The translations under genes and the position numbers were made by a program. DNA of 64,000 nucleotides from assembly GCF_008973465.1 (NCBI RefSeq), contig NZ_WBXN01000004.1:248001-312000 (forward strand), written 5' to 3'. Below are positions 27,355-36,197 of this stretch, piece by piece (position 1 is the stretch's first letter; each line of letters opens with the position of its first letter). The DNA comes from Streptomyces sp. SS1-1. Lineage in GTDB: Bacteria > Actinomycetota > Actinomycetes > Streptomycetales > Streptomycetaceae. Below the pieces are notes generated by a model, which worked only from the letters and a program-made list of their open reading frames with translations, did no database searches and was not told the origin of the DNA.

Positions 27355-27373
27355 TTATATCAGCGCTATATAA
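27355..27373. promoter_or_regulatory. Candidate operator upstream of TetR
   Basis: TTATAT, seven bases, ATATAA forms a 6-bp inverted repeat 30 bases outside the TetR start. The AT-rich sequence stands out from its surroundings. Confidence 0.4.
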
Positions 27374-27594
27374 GCGCCGAACAGCAGCGGCATCGGATCG
27401 GCCTGTCGGAGGCCCGGCGCGGGGAACGGCTGGCGCTGCTGGAGCGGTTCATCGAGGTGTCGGCGGAGGCCGAACGGTGCGCCTACACCCTGCCGACGGA
27501 ATGGGAGGGCCTGCCGGACGGCGAGAGCGTGCGGGACTTCCTGGAGGGCAGACGGCTGGCGTTTCTGGACGCTGCCCGTGCGGTCATGGGGTAG
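27373..27594 (+). pseudogene. Orphan C-terminal gene fragment
   Basis: About 73 codons with strong coding character end in TAG at 27592-27594 (for example LALLERFIEVSAEAERCAY and SVRDFLEGRRLAFLDAARA). No start codon or ribosome site precedes them, and upstream the same frame runs into the TetR promoter and operator. I do not recognise the family. It is probably the tail of a gene lost by rearrangement. Confidence 0.45.
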
Positions 27595-27693
27595 ACCACC
27601 GCGCCACCGGGCTTCGTGCCGCAGGGCCGCGTTGCGGCAGGTGCCGGTCGTGCTGCCGGGAGACGCGGCCATGAAGGTGCCCGAGGGCAACGG

Positions 27694-28878
27694 TCAGCCC
27701 TGGTCGAGGGCGTCGTCCGACAGGCGGTACGCGGCCAGGGCCGCGATGTCGTCGTCGAGGTGGCCGTCGGAGAAGGTGACCAGGTCCTGGTGGAGGCGGT
27801 TCAGCAGGTCGGGCGGCGGCAGGGTGACCCACGGCCGGATGCGCTCGTGCAGCGGATAGAAGGATCCGGTCGCGTCGCGCGTCTCGGTCACGCCGTCGGT
27901 GTAGAGCAGCAGCAGGTCACCGGGACGGAACGGCATCACGTCCACGCAGTAGTCGACGCCCAGCAGAACGCCCAGATTCAGGGGAAGGCCGGGGTCCGAC
28001 GGATGCAGTTCGGTGACACCCTCGGGGTCCAGGCGCAGTGGGGGCGGGTGACCGCAGTTGACCAGGCGGACCACCGGCTCGTCATCGGGTACCTCCGCGA
28101 ACACCGCGGTGACGAAGCGCTCCGCCATGTCACTGCCCGGCAACTGCGCGGCCCGGCGACTCATGCTCCGTTCGACACGATGCGCCACTCCGGCCAGGTC
28201 GGGCTCCTCATAGGCGGCCTCACGGAAGGCACCCAGCATCGCCGCGGCCGTCTCCACCGCGCGCAGACCTTTCCCTCGTACGTCGCCGATGAGCAGGCGG
28301 ACTCCCTGCCCGGTGGAGACCGCCTCGTACAGGTCACCACCGATGCGCGCCTCCGCCGCGGCGGAGAGGTAGAGCGCCTCCATCGAGACCCGGCCCAGCC
28401 GGCGGGGCACGGGGCGCAGCAGCACGCGCTGCGCCGCCTCGGCCACCGAGCGCAGGGTCGCGAGGGTGCGCTCACGGCGTATCCGGTGGGAGGCCAGGAT
28501 GGCGCCGAGCACCCCCAGGAGGGCGGTGCAGACGTAGGCACCGACGTAGTTGCGGTCCCAGAGGTAGCCCACCATGCGCCCGGCGCAGCACGGCGTACCG
28601 GCCAGCACGCCCTCCAGTACGACGGCGAAGACGGTGACGGCCAGGACGACAGCGGGGCCGTGCGCGTAGGCGGCGACGACCGGCAGCGCGATGAGCAGGA
28701 AGCTCACGGGCCACTGCACCGGCGTGATCGGTTCGAGCGCCAGTACACCGGCCACGTACAACGCCGGTAGCCAGCGCATCCAGGCGGACGGCGTGGGCAC
28801 CCGCGGGCTCGCGTCGTCCTGGAGTGCCGCATGGCGGCTGGTGTCGTCGGCACTGTTCCGTCGGTCCGGCCATCTCAT
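27694..28878 (-). CDS. Membrane-anchored PP2C/SpoIIE-type serine phosphatase
   Basis: The 394-residue protein has four or so N-terminal TM segments (about residues 35-135). A cytoplasmic SpoIIE domain follows, with metal motifs IGGDLYEA, IGDVRGKG, YTDGVTETRD and DDDIAALA. Such proteins dephosphorylate anti-sigma antagonists in partner-switching systems, and streptomycetes have dozens. No anti-sigma partner gene is adjacent. Confidence 0.9.
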   Translation of the reverse strand: MRWPDRRNSADDTSRHAALQDDASPRVPTPSAWMRWLPALYVAGVLALEPITPVQWPVSFLLIALPVVAAYAHGPAVVLAVTVFAVVLEGVLAGTPCCAGRMVGYLWDRNYVGAYVCTALLGVLGAILASHRIRRERTLATLRSVAEAAQRVLLRPVPRRLGRVSMEALYLSAAAEARIGGDLYEAVSTGQGVRLLIGDVRGKGLRAVETAAAMLGAFREAAYEEPDLAGVAHRVERSMSRRAAQLPGSDMAERFVTAVFAEVPDDEPVVRLVNCGHPPPLRLDPEGVTELHPSDPGLPLNLGVLLGVDYCVDVMPFRPGDLLLLYTDGVTETRDATGSFYPLHERIRPWVTLPPPDLLNRLHQDLVTFSDGHLDDDIAALAAYRLSDDALDQG

Positions 28879-29141
28879 CGCCGGCTCCGGCTCCGGCCCT
28901 GGCCCTGGCTCCGACCTCTGTCCTGGTCACGGTCCTGGTCATGGATCGACCACCGCGTGCCGTGCATGCGAACCCCTGTCACAGACTGATCATCATCGCC
29001 AGGGTCCGCATCCTAATGGGCGGACATTCCGGATATGTGATGACGGGCAGACCGCTGCTCCAGGGAGGACGCCGATCCCGTGTCCGTGCGGCACCCGAAC
29101 GCGCCGCGGCCGCCGCCCTGCCGGCGCCGTGGCCGACGCGG

Positions 29142-29525
29142 TCAGAACGTCGTCGCCGCCCGGTCGGACTCGCTGCGCAGCACGCAGAACTCGTTCCCCT
29201 CGGGGTCCGCGAGGACGACCCAGCCCGCGCCGTCGGGGTCGCGGAGATCGCCGACGAGGGTGGCACCGAGGCCCAGCAACCGGTCGACCTCCTGCTCGCG
29301 CGTCGTCTCCGGGCGCAGGCACAGGTGCAGGCGGTTCTTGACCGTCTTGGGCTCGGGCACCTGGTTGAAGTAGAGCGCCGGTCCTTCCGCCAACGACACC
29401 TGCACCTCGCGGTCCCCCGGCCCGGCGTCGGGGTGCAGCGGACAGCCCGTCACCCTGCTCCAGAAGCCCGCCAGTTCATAGGCGTCCGCGCAGTCGATCG
29501 CCACGTTGTGCAGTACCGAGACCAT
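29142..29525 (-). CDS. VOC (glyoxalase/bleomycin-resistance fold) protein
   Basis: The 127-residue single-module protein has the first strand LHNVAIDCAD and the last strand DPEGNEFCVL, which contribute the usual His/Glu metal ligands. It follows the HEAT/LRV gene by 22 bases on the same strand and may be co-transcribed. The function is unknown; members are lyases, dioxygenases or binding proteins. Confidence 0.88.
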   Translation of the reverse strand: MVSVLHNVAIDCADAYELAGFWSRVTGCPLHPDAGPGDREVQVSLAEGPALYFNQVPEPKTVKNRLHLCLRPETTREQEVDRLLGLGATLVGDLRDPDGAGWVVLADPEGNEFCVLRSESDRAATTF

Positions 29526-29547
29526 GCGCGCCAGCCTTCCAGATCGG

Positions 29548-31485
29548 CTACCGGCCTGCACCCTTGCCGGCCGCCGAGTCCAGGAGGCGGTACAGGACCG
29601 GGACCGGGATCGCCGGGTTGCCGGCCGCCTCGTACGCCGTGTCACGGTCGTGCAGCAGCCCGGACAGGACGCGTGCCGGAAGCCGCGGGCTGCGGATCGC
29701 CGCCGACCGGACGTAGTCCTGCGGGTCGTTGAGCAGCCGTACGGCGTCGGCCGGGGCCAGCCTGGGGTCCACGGCGGCTCGGCGGCGCACCTCGGGCTCG
29801 GGGTCGCGGGCCAGGCGTGCGACGTCGGCGGGGGTGGACCGCGGATCGTCCAGCGCCAGCCTGCGCATCCGCCCGTCGGGGTCGTCGGCGTGGCGCAGCA
29901 GGCCGGTGCGGGGGAAGTTGGGGTGGTCGCGGGGGCGGCCGGGGTGGCTGAAGCTGCCGTCCCACCAGCGCCAGACCTCGAGCAGCATCTCCGCCGGTGC
30001 GTCGTCGCAGGACTCGGCGAGGAACAGCTGGACCACGCGGTCCTCGTCCCGGGCCAGCCGTTCCACGACGTCCGGCGGGAGGCGCCGGGCACGGGCCACG
30101 CTGCGGCGGACGAGCGGGTGGGAGGAGGCGGCCAGGCGGCGCATCGCGTCGGCGTCGTCGTGCAGGTTCTCGACCCAGGGCAGGGTGGACGACATCGACG
30201 TCAGGTCGACGTCGTGACGCACCGCCGCCCGCTGCTCCTCGGTCAGGTCGGGGCGCACCGACACGGCCGAGCGGACGTCGTCGCAGGTGTCCCCCGCGAG
30301 GACGGCGACACCTGACGGGCTGAGCCTCGGGTTCGCCGCCAGCGCCCGGCGTACGTCGGTATCCCCGTCCCGGACCAGTTCCGCCTCCAGCGCGGGCTCC
30401 AGACGGCACTGTTCGAGCGCGCGCCGGGGCTCGGGCAGTGCGGTGAGGGTCTCGGACGGCATCGGCACGGTGAGGTGGTGGGCGAGCAGGGCGGCCGCAC
30501 GGACCGTGTCGTCGGGGTCGGTCAGCAGTCGCTCCCGTGCCGGTGCGGCGAGGTCGTCCCACCGGCCGCAGACGGCCGCGCGCACGCCGGGCTCGGCATC
30601 GGCCGCGAGGGCGGGCAGGTGCCGGGCGGGGACGCCCGGGAGGCCGGCGGCCTTGGCACGGGCGGGACCGGTGAGGAGGTCGTCGTACAGGTCCTCGGGG
30701 AGGTGCACGCCCCGGGCGCAGGCGTGCGTGGCCCAGAGGACGCGGCGGCTCGGCGACGGTTCGGCGCGGATCAGGCGTAGCCATTGCTCCGGGGTGAGCT
30801 TCGGCCGGAACGTGTCGGCGGTACGGCTGCGCACCTCCGGGTCGGGGTGGGCCAGCGCGGCGTCGAGGACGGCGGGGCGGTCGCAGCTGTGCAGGAAGTC
30901 CGGTGCCACGTCGAGCAGTTCGATGAGCAACGCGTCCGGGGCGGCGGCGTTGAGTCCGATGCCTTCGGCCCAGTGCGCGGGCCGTGCCGGTGTCCCGGGG
31001 ACGGCCGCCCACACCTCGTCGCGCTCGGCCTCGGTCTCGCTCCCGGCGGTCTCCGCGGCCTCCTCCAACCGTTCGGGCAGCCGGTCGAGCGCCGTGATCC
31101 GGATTCCGCCCGCTTCAGGTGTCTCCGCGAGCAGCACCTGCCCGTCCAGGGACAGGGCGACGAAGCCGGCGCCGCCCGAGAGGCCGTGCAGGCCGTGCAG
31201 GCCCTGCGGGCCGTCGGCCGAGCGGACCCGGGTCCACCAGGCGTCGTTCCCGCCGATCCGATGCCCGCTGACGGCCACCAGGAACTCGCCGTCGCCATGA
31301 GAGGCGAGGCGGCGCCACCATGTGTCGTCGAGCGGCGCGTCCCGGACGGCGTCGTCCGGCGCCGCGACACCCCGGGCGATGCGCCAGCCGGCCTCGGGCG
31401 GGAGCAGGCGTCCGGGGCGCACTTCCCCGACGACGGTGAGTCCGGCGCGGAGGAGCAGTTCGGTGAGGTTTCCTCGCGGTGACAC
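29548..31485 (-). CDS. HEAT/LRV-repeat protein of unknown function
   Basis: The 645-residue protein has a non-repeat N-terminal part of about 170 residues. The remainder is mostly alpha-helical repeats of the HEAT/leucine-rich-variant kind, with recurring patterns such as DPEVRSRTA, DTDVRRALAANPRLSP, DPEPEVRRRAAVDPRLAP and DPQDYVRSAAIRSPRLP. These scaffolds bind proteins or nucleic acids. The start is GTG at 31485. Upstream on the same strand, 69 bases away, is another VOC gene, so the three genes form a row. Confidence 0.8.
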   Translation of the reverse strand: MSPRGNLTELLLRAGLTVVGEVRPGRLLPPEAGWRIARGVAAPDDAVRDAPLDDTWWRRLASHGDGEFLVAVSGHRIGGNDAWWTRVRSADGPQGLHGLHGLSGGAGFVALSLDGQVLLAETPEAGGIRITALDRLPERLEEAAETAGSETEAERDEVWAAVPGTPARPAHWAEGIGLNAAAPDALLIELLDVAPDFLHSCDRPAVLDAALAHPDPEVRSRTADTFRPKLTPEQWLRLIRAEPSPSRRVLWATHACARGVHLPEDLYDDLLTGPARAKAAGLPGVPARHLPALAADAEPGVRAAVCGRWDDLAAPARERLLTDPDDTVRAAALLAHHLTVPMPSETLTALPEPRRALEQCRLEPALEAELVRDGDTDVRRALAANPRLSPSGVAVLAGDTCDDVRSAVSVRPDLTEEQRAAVRHDVDLTSMSSTLPWVENLHDDADAMRRLAASSHPLVRRSVARARRLPPDVVERLARDEDRVVQLFLAESCDDAPAEMLLEVWRWWDGSFSHPGRPRDHPNFPRTGLLRHADDPDGRMRRLALDDPRSTPADVARLARDPEPEVRRRAAVDPRLAPADAVRLLNDPQDYVRSAAIRSPRLPARVLSGLLHDRDTAYEAAGNPAIPVPVLYRLLDSAAGKGAGR

Positions 31486-31554
31486 GCGATCATGGTCCTC
31501 CGTCGGCCACGGACGGACAAGGGCAGGGCGGAAGGGGGATCGCGGCCCTCCCGT

Positions 31555-31926
31555 TCAGCCTTCCTGATGCACGGTCAGGACGTAACCCTCGGGGCCGACG
31601 AAGGAGAACGTCGGCCCGAACGGGGTCGGCACGATCGGCGTGAGGATCTCGACGCCGTTCGCGCTGAGCCGGTCGTGGAACGCCTGGGTGTCGGGAGTGG
31701 CGAACCACAGGGCGACGCCGAGACCGGGGCGGCCGGCGTCCAGATCGGTGCCGGGCAGCGGGTCGCGTACGGCCAGGGGGACGGGCTTGGTGTCGAAGAC
31801 GACCGCGCCCGGAGGCGAGGCGGGGGTCCGGCGCAGACCGAGGTTCTTCTCGCAGAACTCGGCCGCCGCCTCCAGATCGCGGACCTGCAGGGCGATGAAG
31901 TCGGGGCCATTGATGCCGACGGTCAT
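31555..31926 (-). CDS. VOC family protein under divergent MarR control
   Basis: The 123-residue single VOC module begins DFIALQVRDLEAAAEFCEKN and ends GPEGYVLTVHQEG. The ATG at 31926 is placed by family length. It is divergent from marR with two identical operator repeats between them. It may handle a reactive aldehyde or electrophile sensed by the MarR protein. Confidence 0.88.
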   Translation of the reverse strand: MTVGINGPDFIALQVRDLEAAAEFCEKNLGLRRTPASPPGAVVFDTKPVPLAVRDPLPGTDLDAGRPGLGVALWFATPDTQAFHDRLSANGVEILTPIVPTPFGPTFSFVGPEGYVLTVHQEG

Positions 31927-31946
31927 GACGTGTGCTCCTCGAGTCG

Positions 31947-31964
31947 ATGTCAGGACTTTGACAT
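31947..31964. promoter_or_regulatory. MarR operator, copy 1
   Basis: ATGTCA, six bases, TGACAT forms a perfect inverted repeat just upstream of the VOC gene start. It has the same arms and spacing as copy 2 at 31992. Confidence 0.7.
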
Positions 31965-31991
31965 ACCTCACGATAGGCCGGGCCCTCCTCC

Positions 31992-32009
31992 ATGTCAAAA
32001 TGCTGACAT
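31992..32009. promoter_or_regulatory. MarR operator, copy 2, over the marR start codon
   Basis: ATGTCA, six bases, TGACAT repeats copy 1; here the arms extend to seven bases (CATGTCA/TGACATG). It covers the marR start codon at 32008, consistent with autorepression. Confidence 0.7.
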
Positions 32010-32469
32010 GGAGGAGACCTCGCATCTGGAGCTGCCGCATCCCGCCGCCGACGTGCTCGATCACGTGGGATACCGCCTCAAGCGCGCCCACGCCGCCCTG
32101 CGCGGCGCCATGGACCAGGTGCTGCGCGAGCACGGCCTGACCGTGCCGCAGTACGCCTGCCTGGAAGTCCTGGCCGCGCGACCGGGCATGTCGAACGCGG
32201 ACCTCGCCCGCGCCACCTTCGTCACCCGCCAGTCCATGAACGTCGTCCTGCGGGGCCTCCAGGACCAGGGACTGCTCACCCGGCCCGCCACCGTCGACAC
32301 CGGCCGCGCCCGTCCCGCGAGCCTCACCGACGAAGGCATGCGCCGCCTGAAAGGAGCGCAGAAGGCCGTCTACGCCATCGAGACCCGCATGGTCCACGCG
32401 ATCCCGGTGGAACGGCTCACCGCGCTCCTCGAAGACCTCGACCGGCTGGCACAGGCCCTCACGGACTGA
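32008..32469 (+). CDS. MarR family transcriptional regulator
   Basis: The 153-residue regulator has the winged helix MSNADLARATFVTRQSMNVVLRGLQDQGL and a wing with TVDTGRARPASLT. It is divergent from a VOC gene with twin operators. It ends at a strong bidirectional terminator. Confidence 0.92.
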   Translation: MEETSHLELPHPAADVLDHVGYRLKRAHAALRGAMDQVLREHGLTVPQYACLEVLAARPGMSNADLARATFVTRQSMNVVLRGLQDQGLLTRPATVDTGRARPASLTDEGMRRLKGAQKAVYAIETRMVHAIPVERLTALLEDLDRLAQALTD

Positions 32470-32506
32470 ACCGGCGGGCGCGTCCTGCGAGCTCGCGTTC
32501 AGTCAT

Positions 32507-32534
32507 GCGGGTCTCCCGGGGACGGGAGACCCGC
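32507..32534. terminator. Bidirectional hairpin terminator
   Basis: A perfect 11-bp stem (GCGGGTCTCCC and its complement) with a six-base loop lies between the convergent marR and DUF3291 genes. Confidence 0.8.
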
Positions 32535-32562
32535 CTGTCAATGACGTCCGTCAGTTCTAGAC

Positions 32563-33069
32563 CTAGATCACCGAGCAGCCCATCCCCTCCGGTACGTCGC
32601 CGATCAGCGGCTCGGCGCCGCCGGGCGGGAACGACGTGCGCAGGGTGAAGGCGTACGGGTTTGGGCCGTGGGTGCGCAGGTGCAGCAGCCGGGACTCGGC
32701 CTCCGCGACGGTGGGGCGGTGGCCCTGCGGCACCCACCAGAGCGCCGTCATGGCCTCCTCGACGCGCTCGAACCACTCGCGCCGGCGGCTGAGCATCTCG
32801 CGGTGGCGGCCCTGGTACATGAACGCGGTCAGCGCGTCGGTGTCCCGCCACACCGACATGTTGATGATCAGCCACGGGTCACCGAAGACCGGGATGGCCG
32901 TCGCGTCCCCCTCCTCGCTCTGCAGGCGCCACACGAATCCGTCGGCGGCGTCGGCGTCGGCGTTGACCGGGTCGAGATGGTCGACGAAGTCCTTCAACAG
33001 GGGCGTGTCCAGGGGTGCTTTGAGCCGGGCGATGTTCACCTGGGCGAGTTCGTACGCGGTGTCGGTCAT
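32563..33069 (-). CDS. DUF3291 domain protein
   Basis: The 168-residue protein matches DUF3291, with YELAQVNIARLKAP at the start and the NMSVWRDTDALTAFMYQGRHREM and WFERVEEAMTALWW segments. The function is not known; the fold is a dimeric alpha/beta barrel like small monooxygenases. It follows the RibD-like gene by 74 bases on the same strand. A second member lies at 44968. Confidence 0.85.
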   Translation of the reverse strand: MTDTAYELAQVNIARLKAPLDTPLLKDFVDHLDPVNADADAADGFVWRLQSEEGDATAIPVFGDPWLIINMSVWRDTDALTAFMYQGRHREMLSRRREWFERVEEAMTALWWVPQGHRPTVAEAESRLLHLRTHGPNPYAFTLRTSFPPGGAEPLIGDVPEGMGCSVI

Positions 33070-33143
33070 GTACCGAACGTTAGGTCGGGATGCGCGGACC
33101 GAGGTACCCCTGTCTCACCAACTGAGCACCACGCGGCGGGAGT

Positions 33144-33722
33144 TCACGCCTCGTCGGGGCGCTTCGACTCGTACCGGGCCATGACCACGCCGCCGGGGAA
33201 CGTCCGCGTCTCCAGCAGTGTCAGGTTCACCCAGTCGTCCAGCGCGGCGAAGAACGGTGTGCCGCCTCCGATCAGGACCGGGTGGGTGACGACCACGTAC
33301 TCGTCGACCAGCCCGGCGCGCATCGCCGCCCCGGCAAGTGTGGCGCCGCCGATGTGCATCGGGTCGCCGTCCTCCGCCTTGAGCCGGCTGATCTCGGCGA
33401 CCGCGTCACCGGTGACCAGGCGGCTGTTCCAGTCGACCTTGTCGAGGGTCGAGGAGAACACCACCTTCGGCGTGTCCCGCCAGGTCCGCGCGAACTCGAT
33501 CTCCGCCGGGGTGGCCCCGGGCTGCTGGTCGCCGGTCGGCCAGTAGGAGCTCATGGTCTCCCACAGCTTGCGCCCGTACAGCGCCAGCCCGCACGCCTTC
33601 TCGAGGTCGAGCCAGAACTGGAACAGCTCGGGACCCGGCGGCCCGCTCCAGCCGATGTCGTCACCGGCGGCGGCAATGTAGCCGTCGAGGGTCAGGTTCA
33701 TGCCGTAGATCAGTCTTCGCAT
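33144..33722 (-). CDS. Dihydrofolate reductase/RibD C-terminal family protein
   Basis: The 192-residue protein begins MRRLIYGMNLTLDGYIA and contains the GRKLWETM and HIGGATLAGAAM segments of the RibD C-terminal domain. These proteins probably reduce an unknown substrate with NADPH. The ATG at 33722 was chosen because it starts the first beta strand directly. Confidence 0.88.
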   Translation of the reverse strand: MRRLIYGMNLTLDGYIAAAGDDIGWSGPPGPELFQFWLDLEKACGLALYGRKLWETMSSYWPTGDQQPGATPAEIEFARTWRDTPKVVFSSTLDKVDWNSRLVTGDAVAEISRLKAEDGDPMHIGGATLAGAAMRAGLVDEYVVVTHPVLIGGGTPFFAALDDWVNLTLLETRTFPGGVVMARYESKRPDEA

Positions 33723-34197
33723 GGCGCAGCCTTCCGACCGTGGATGTCCGGCTTGAGGACCAGCCGGGAGCGGGAAACTCATCGGTGCGCGGCGCGGGGC
33801 CGCCGGCGACTCTCGTACGCGAAGCTCAGCGTGGTGCACGTGGGTGGCACCAGCAAGCCGCCACTCCCCTGCTTGTCCGCTCCCAGGGCTTACTTGTTTG
33901 CTCCAAGGGCTTACTTATCTACTCCTACGGCCTCGATCCGCCGGGTACGGCCGCCAAGTGGACCACCGAAGGGCGCTGCGAATGGCCCAGACGCCTGGGC
34001 CGCCTCGCTCGTAGAGTCGGAGAGGTGATCACCACGGACATCGGCCGGCCGTGCCGCATCCCGCGCCGCGTGCGATAACAGGGGGTACGGCTCTGCCGGG
34101 ACCGAGCACGGCGGGCGACCGGCCCGCGCGGGGACGCCCGCGTCATCCGGGCGCGATGTCCGCTCCCCGAACGTCTCCCCTACGCCGAGGACCGCTC
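33723..34197. other. Non-coding interval of 475 bases with a tandem repeat
   Basis: No convincing gene is present. The interval contains the three-copy 21-base repeat listed separately and the upstream region of the MDR gene that begins at 34198. Confidence 0.5.
33872..33934 (+). repeat. Three imperfect 21-base tandem repeats
   Basis: The units start at 33872, 33893 and 33914 with the pattern CTTNTNNNCTCC followed by NNGGGCTTA or a degenerate form. The first two differ at only three positions; the third is more diverged. Confidence 0.75.
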
Positions 34198-35118
34198 ATG
34201 CAAGCCATCACCGTCCAGGACCGTGACGCCGGTGTCGCCGGCCTGGCCCTGTCCGAACTGCCCCATCCGCACGCCGCCGAGAACGACGTGATCGTCGAGG
34301 TCCATGCCGCCGGGTTCACCCCGGGTGAGCTGGACTGGCCCAGCACCTGGACGGACCGGGCCGGCCGGGACCGCACCCCGAGTGTGCCCGGCCACGAGCT
34401 GTCCGGCGTGGTCACCGAGCTCGGTTACGGCACCACCGGCCTGACGGTGGGCCAGCGTGTGTTCGGTCTGGCCGACTGGGCTCGCAACGGTTCACTGGCC
34501 CGGTACACGGCCGTCGAGGCACGCAATCTCGCTCCGCTCCCGGCCGACGTCGACCACATCACGGCCGCCGCCCTGCCGATCTCCGGACTCACCGCCTGGC
34601 AGGCCCTGTTCGACCACGCGCACCTGGCCACCGGGCAGACGGTGCTCATTCATGGCGCGGCGGGCGGCGTCGGTTCCCTCGCCGTGCAGATGGCGCGGGA
34701 GGCGGGCGCGCGGGTGATCGGCACCGGGCGGGCGTCCGGCCGCCAGACCGCCCGTGACCTGGGTGCGGACGCGTTCGTCGACCTCGAGGCGGAGAAGCTG
34801 GAGGAGGTCGGAGAGGTGGACGTCGTGCTGGACGTGATCGGCGGGGAGATCCTCGAACGCTCGGCCGCCCTCGTCCGCCCCGGCGGCACCCTGGTCACCA
34901 TCGCCGAGCCGGTCACCGTCCATCCCCGCGCCGGGCGCGGCATCTTCTTCGTCGTCGAGCCGGACCGGGTCCGCCTGGCGGACCTGGCACAACGGGTACG
35001 GACCGGCCGCCTCAAGCCACTCGTGGGCGAGGTCCGCCCCCTGACGGAGGCGGCTTCGGCGTTCGCTCCGGGCAAGCGGGGTCACGGCAAGACGATCATC
35101 CGCGTCGCCGAGAGCTGA
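34198..35118 (+). CDS. NADP-dependent MDR oxidoreductase
   Basis: The 306-residue zinc-lacking medium-chain reductase has Rossmann motif HGAAGGVGSLAVQMA and the GRASGRQTARDLGAD segment. It is shorter than its two relatives in this window. The ATG at 34198 has GAGG seven bases upstream. It is convergent with the next MDR gene. Confidence 0.88.
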   Translation: MQAITVQDRDAGVAGLALSELPHPHAAENDVIVEVHAAGFTPGELDWPSTWTDRAGRDRTPSVPGHELSGVVTELGYGTTGLTVGQRVFGLADWARNGSLARYTAVEARNLAPLPADVDHITAAALPISGLTAWQALFDHAHLATGQTVLIHGAAGGVGSLAVQMAREAGARVIGTGRASGRQTARDLGADAFVDLEAEKLEEVGEVDVVLDVIGGEILERSAALVRPGGTLVTIAEPVTVHPRAGRGIFFVVEPDRVRLADLAQRVRTGRLKPLVGEVRPLTEAASAFAPGKRGHGKTIIRVAES

Positions 35119-35143
35119 GGCGAAGGGCACTGACCAGGTCTGC

Positions 35144-36115
35144 TCACACTCCGAGCTCGATGACGATCTTGCCCTGGACGTGGCGGGCCGCCTGGAGTCG
35201 GACCGTGCGGCGGAGCTGCTCGATCGGGAAGCTCCCCGCGATCGGCACACGGATGCGGCCCTCCTCGACCTGGCGGGCGATGTTCCGCAGGTCGTCCGGG
35301 GTGGCGTTCGCTCCGTTGGCCGCCGGGATGCCGTCGAGCCGGGCGGCGATGGTGCAGATACGGCGGTCGGGGACACCGAGTTCCCTCGCGACCCGCACGG
35401 TGTCCGTGCCGTGCAGGTCGAGGGCGGCGGTGATGCCGTCAGGGGCGAGCGCGCGGACCCGGTCGGCCAGGCCCTCGCCGTAGACGACCGGTTCGGCCCC
35501 GAGGGCGCGCAGATGGTCGGCCGACGACGCCGATCCGGTTCCGATGACGCGTGCTCCCGCGCTGCGGGCCAGCTGGACGGCGAACACCCCGACCCCGCCT
35601 CCCGCCCCGCCGATCAGCACGGTGTCGTCCGGGCCGGGAGCGATCACGGCGAGGGCGGCGGACGCGGTGCGGCCCGCGATCGTGAGAGTGGCGGCCGTAC
35701 GGTCGTCGACGCCGTCCGGCGTGTGATGGACCTCGTCCGCCGCGCTCTTCCCGGTCGCGTCGACCACCACGTAGTCGGCGATCGCGCGCGACAGGGCACC
35801 TCCGAACACGCGGTCGCCAGGTGCGAAGCCGGTCACCCCGTCACCGACCTGGTCGATCACACCCGCGTAGTCGGTTCCGAACCCGACCGGCAGGGTCAGG
35901 CCGAAGCGGGCGGCGGTGTCCGCGTCGGCGGTCATAATCCAGTCCATCGGGTTGAGGCCAGCGGCGGTGACCCGGACCCGGACCTGTCCGGGTCCGGGCC
36001 GCGGCACCGGGAGCTCGCGGACGTCCAGGATCTCGGGGCCGCCGAAGGACATCATCCGGGCCGCCCGGTTGCCGCCCGCCGGCGGTTGCTGCTGCTGCTC
36101 GCTGTGTGCCTGCAT
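35144..36115 (-). CDS. NADP-dependent quinone-oxidoreductase-like MDR protein
   Basis: The 323-residue MDR has a Gln-rich N-terminus, the AAGLNPMDW loop, Rossmann motif GGAGGGVGVFAVQLA and the C-terminal HVQGKIVIELG. A perfect AGGAGG nine bases upstream of the ATG at 36115 fixes the start. It is divergent from a TetR gene with two strong operator repeats. Confidence 0.9.
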   Translation of the reverse strand: MQAHSEQQQQPPAGGNRAARMMSFGGPEILDVRELPVPRPGPGQVRVRVTAAGLNPMDWIMTADADTAARFGLTLPVGFGTDYAGVIDQVGDGVTGFAPGDRVFGGALSRAIADYVVVDATGKSAADEVHHTPDGVDDRTAATLTIAGRTASAALAVIAPGPDDTVLIGGAGGGVGVFAVQLARSAGARVIGTGSASSADHLRALGAEPVVYGEGLADRVRALAPDGITAALDLHGTDTVRVARELGVPDRRICTIAARLDGIPAANGANATPDDLRNIARQVEEGRIRVPIAGSFPIEQLRRTVRLQAARHVQGKIVIELGV

Positions 36116-36174
36116 GGGCGCCTGCCTCCTGGTTCTCAGGCGGAGCACGTCGGTCTATTCTCCGGCAGCACTCC

Positions 36175-36196
36175 TAAACGGACTATGCTCCGTTTA
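36175..36196. promoter_or_regulatory. TetR operator, copy 1
   Basis: TAAACGGA, six bases, TCCGTTTA is a perfect 8-bp inverted repeat immediately upstream of the tetR start codon. The spacer contains TATGC, which may be part of a -10 element. Confidence 0.75.
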
Positions 36197-36197
36197 C

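Noticed and set aside
28472..28942. Small gene over the phosphatase start with an Arg/Thr/Gly-rich leader
   Set aside because: It comes from simple GGCTCC/GGTCCTGG-type repeats and overlaps the phosphatase TM region in another frame.
33872..33934. CRISPR array or small repeat protein gene
   Set aside because: The 21-base units are directly adjacent with no spacers, and the frames across them lack a ribosome site or recognisable protein.
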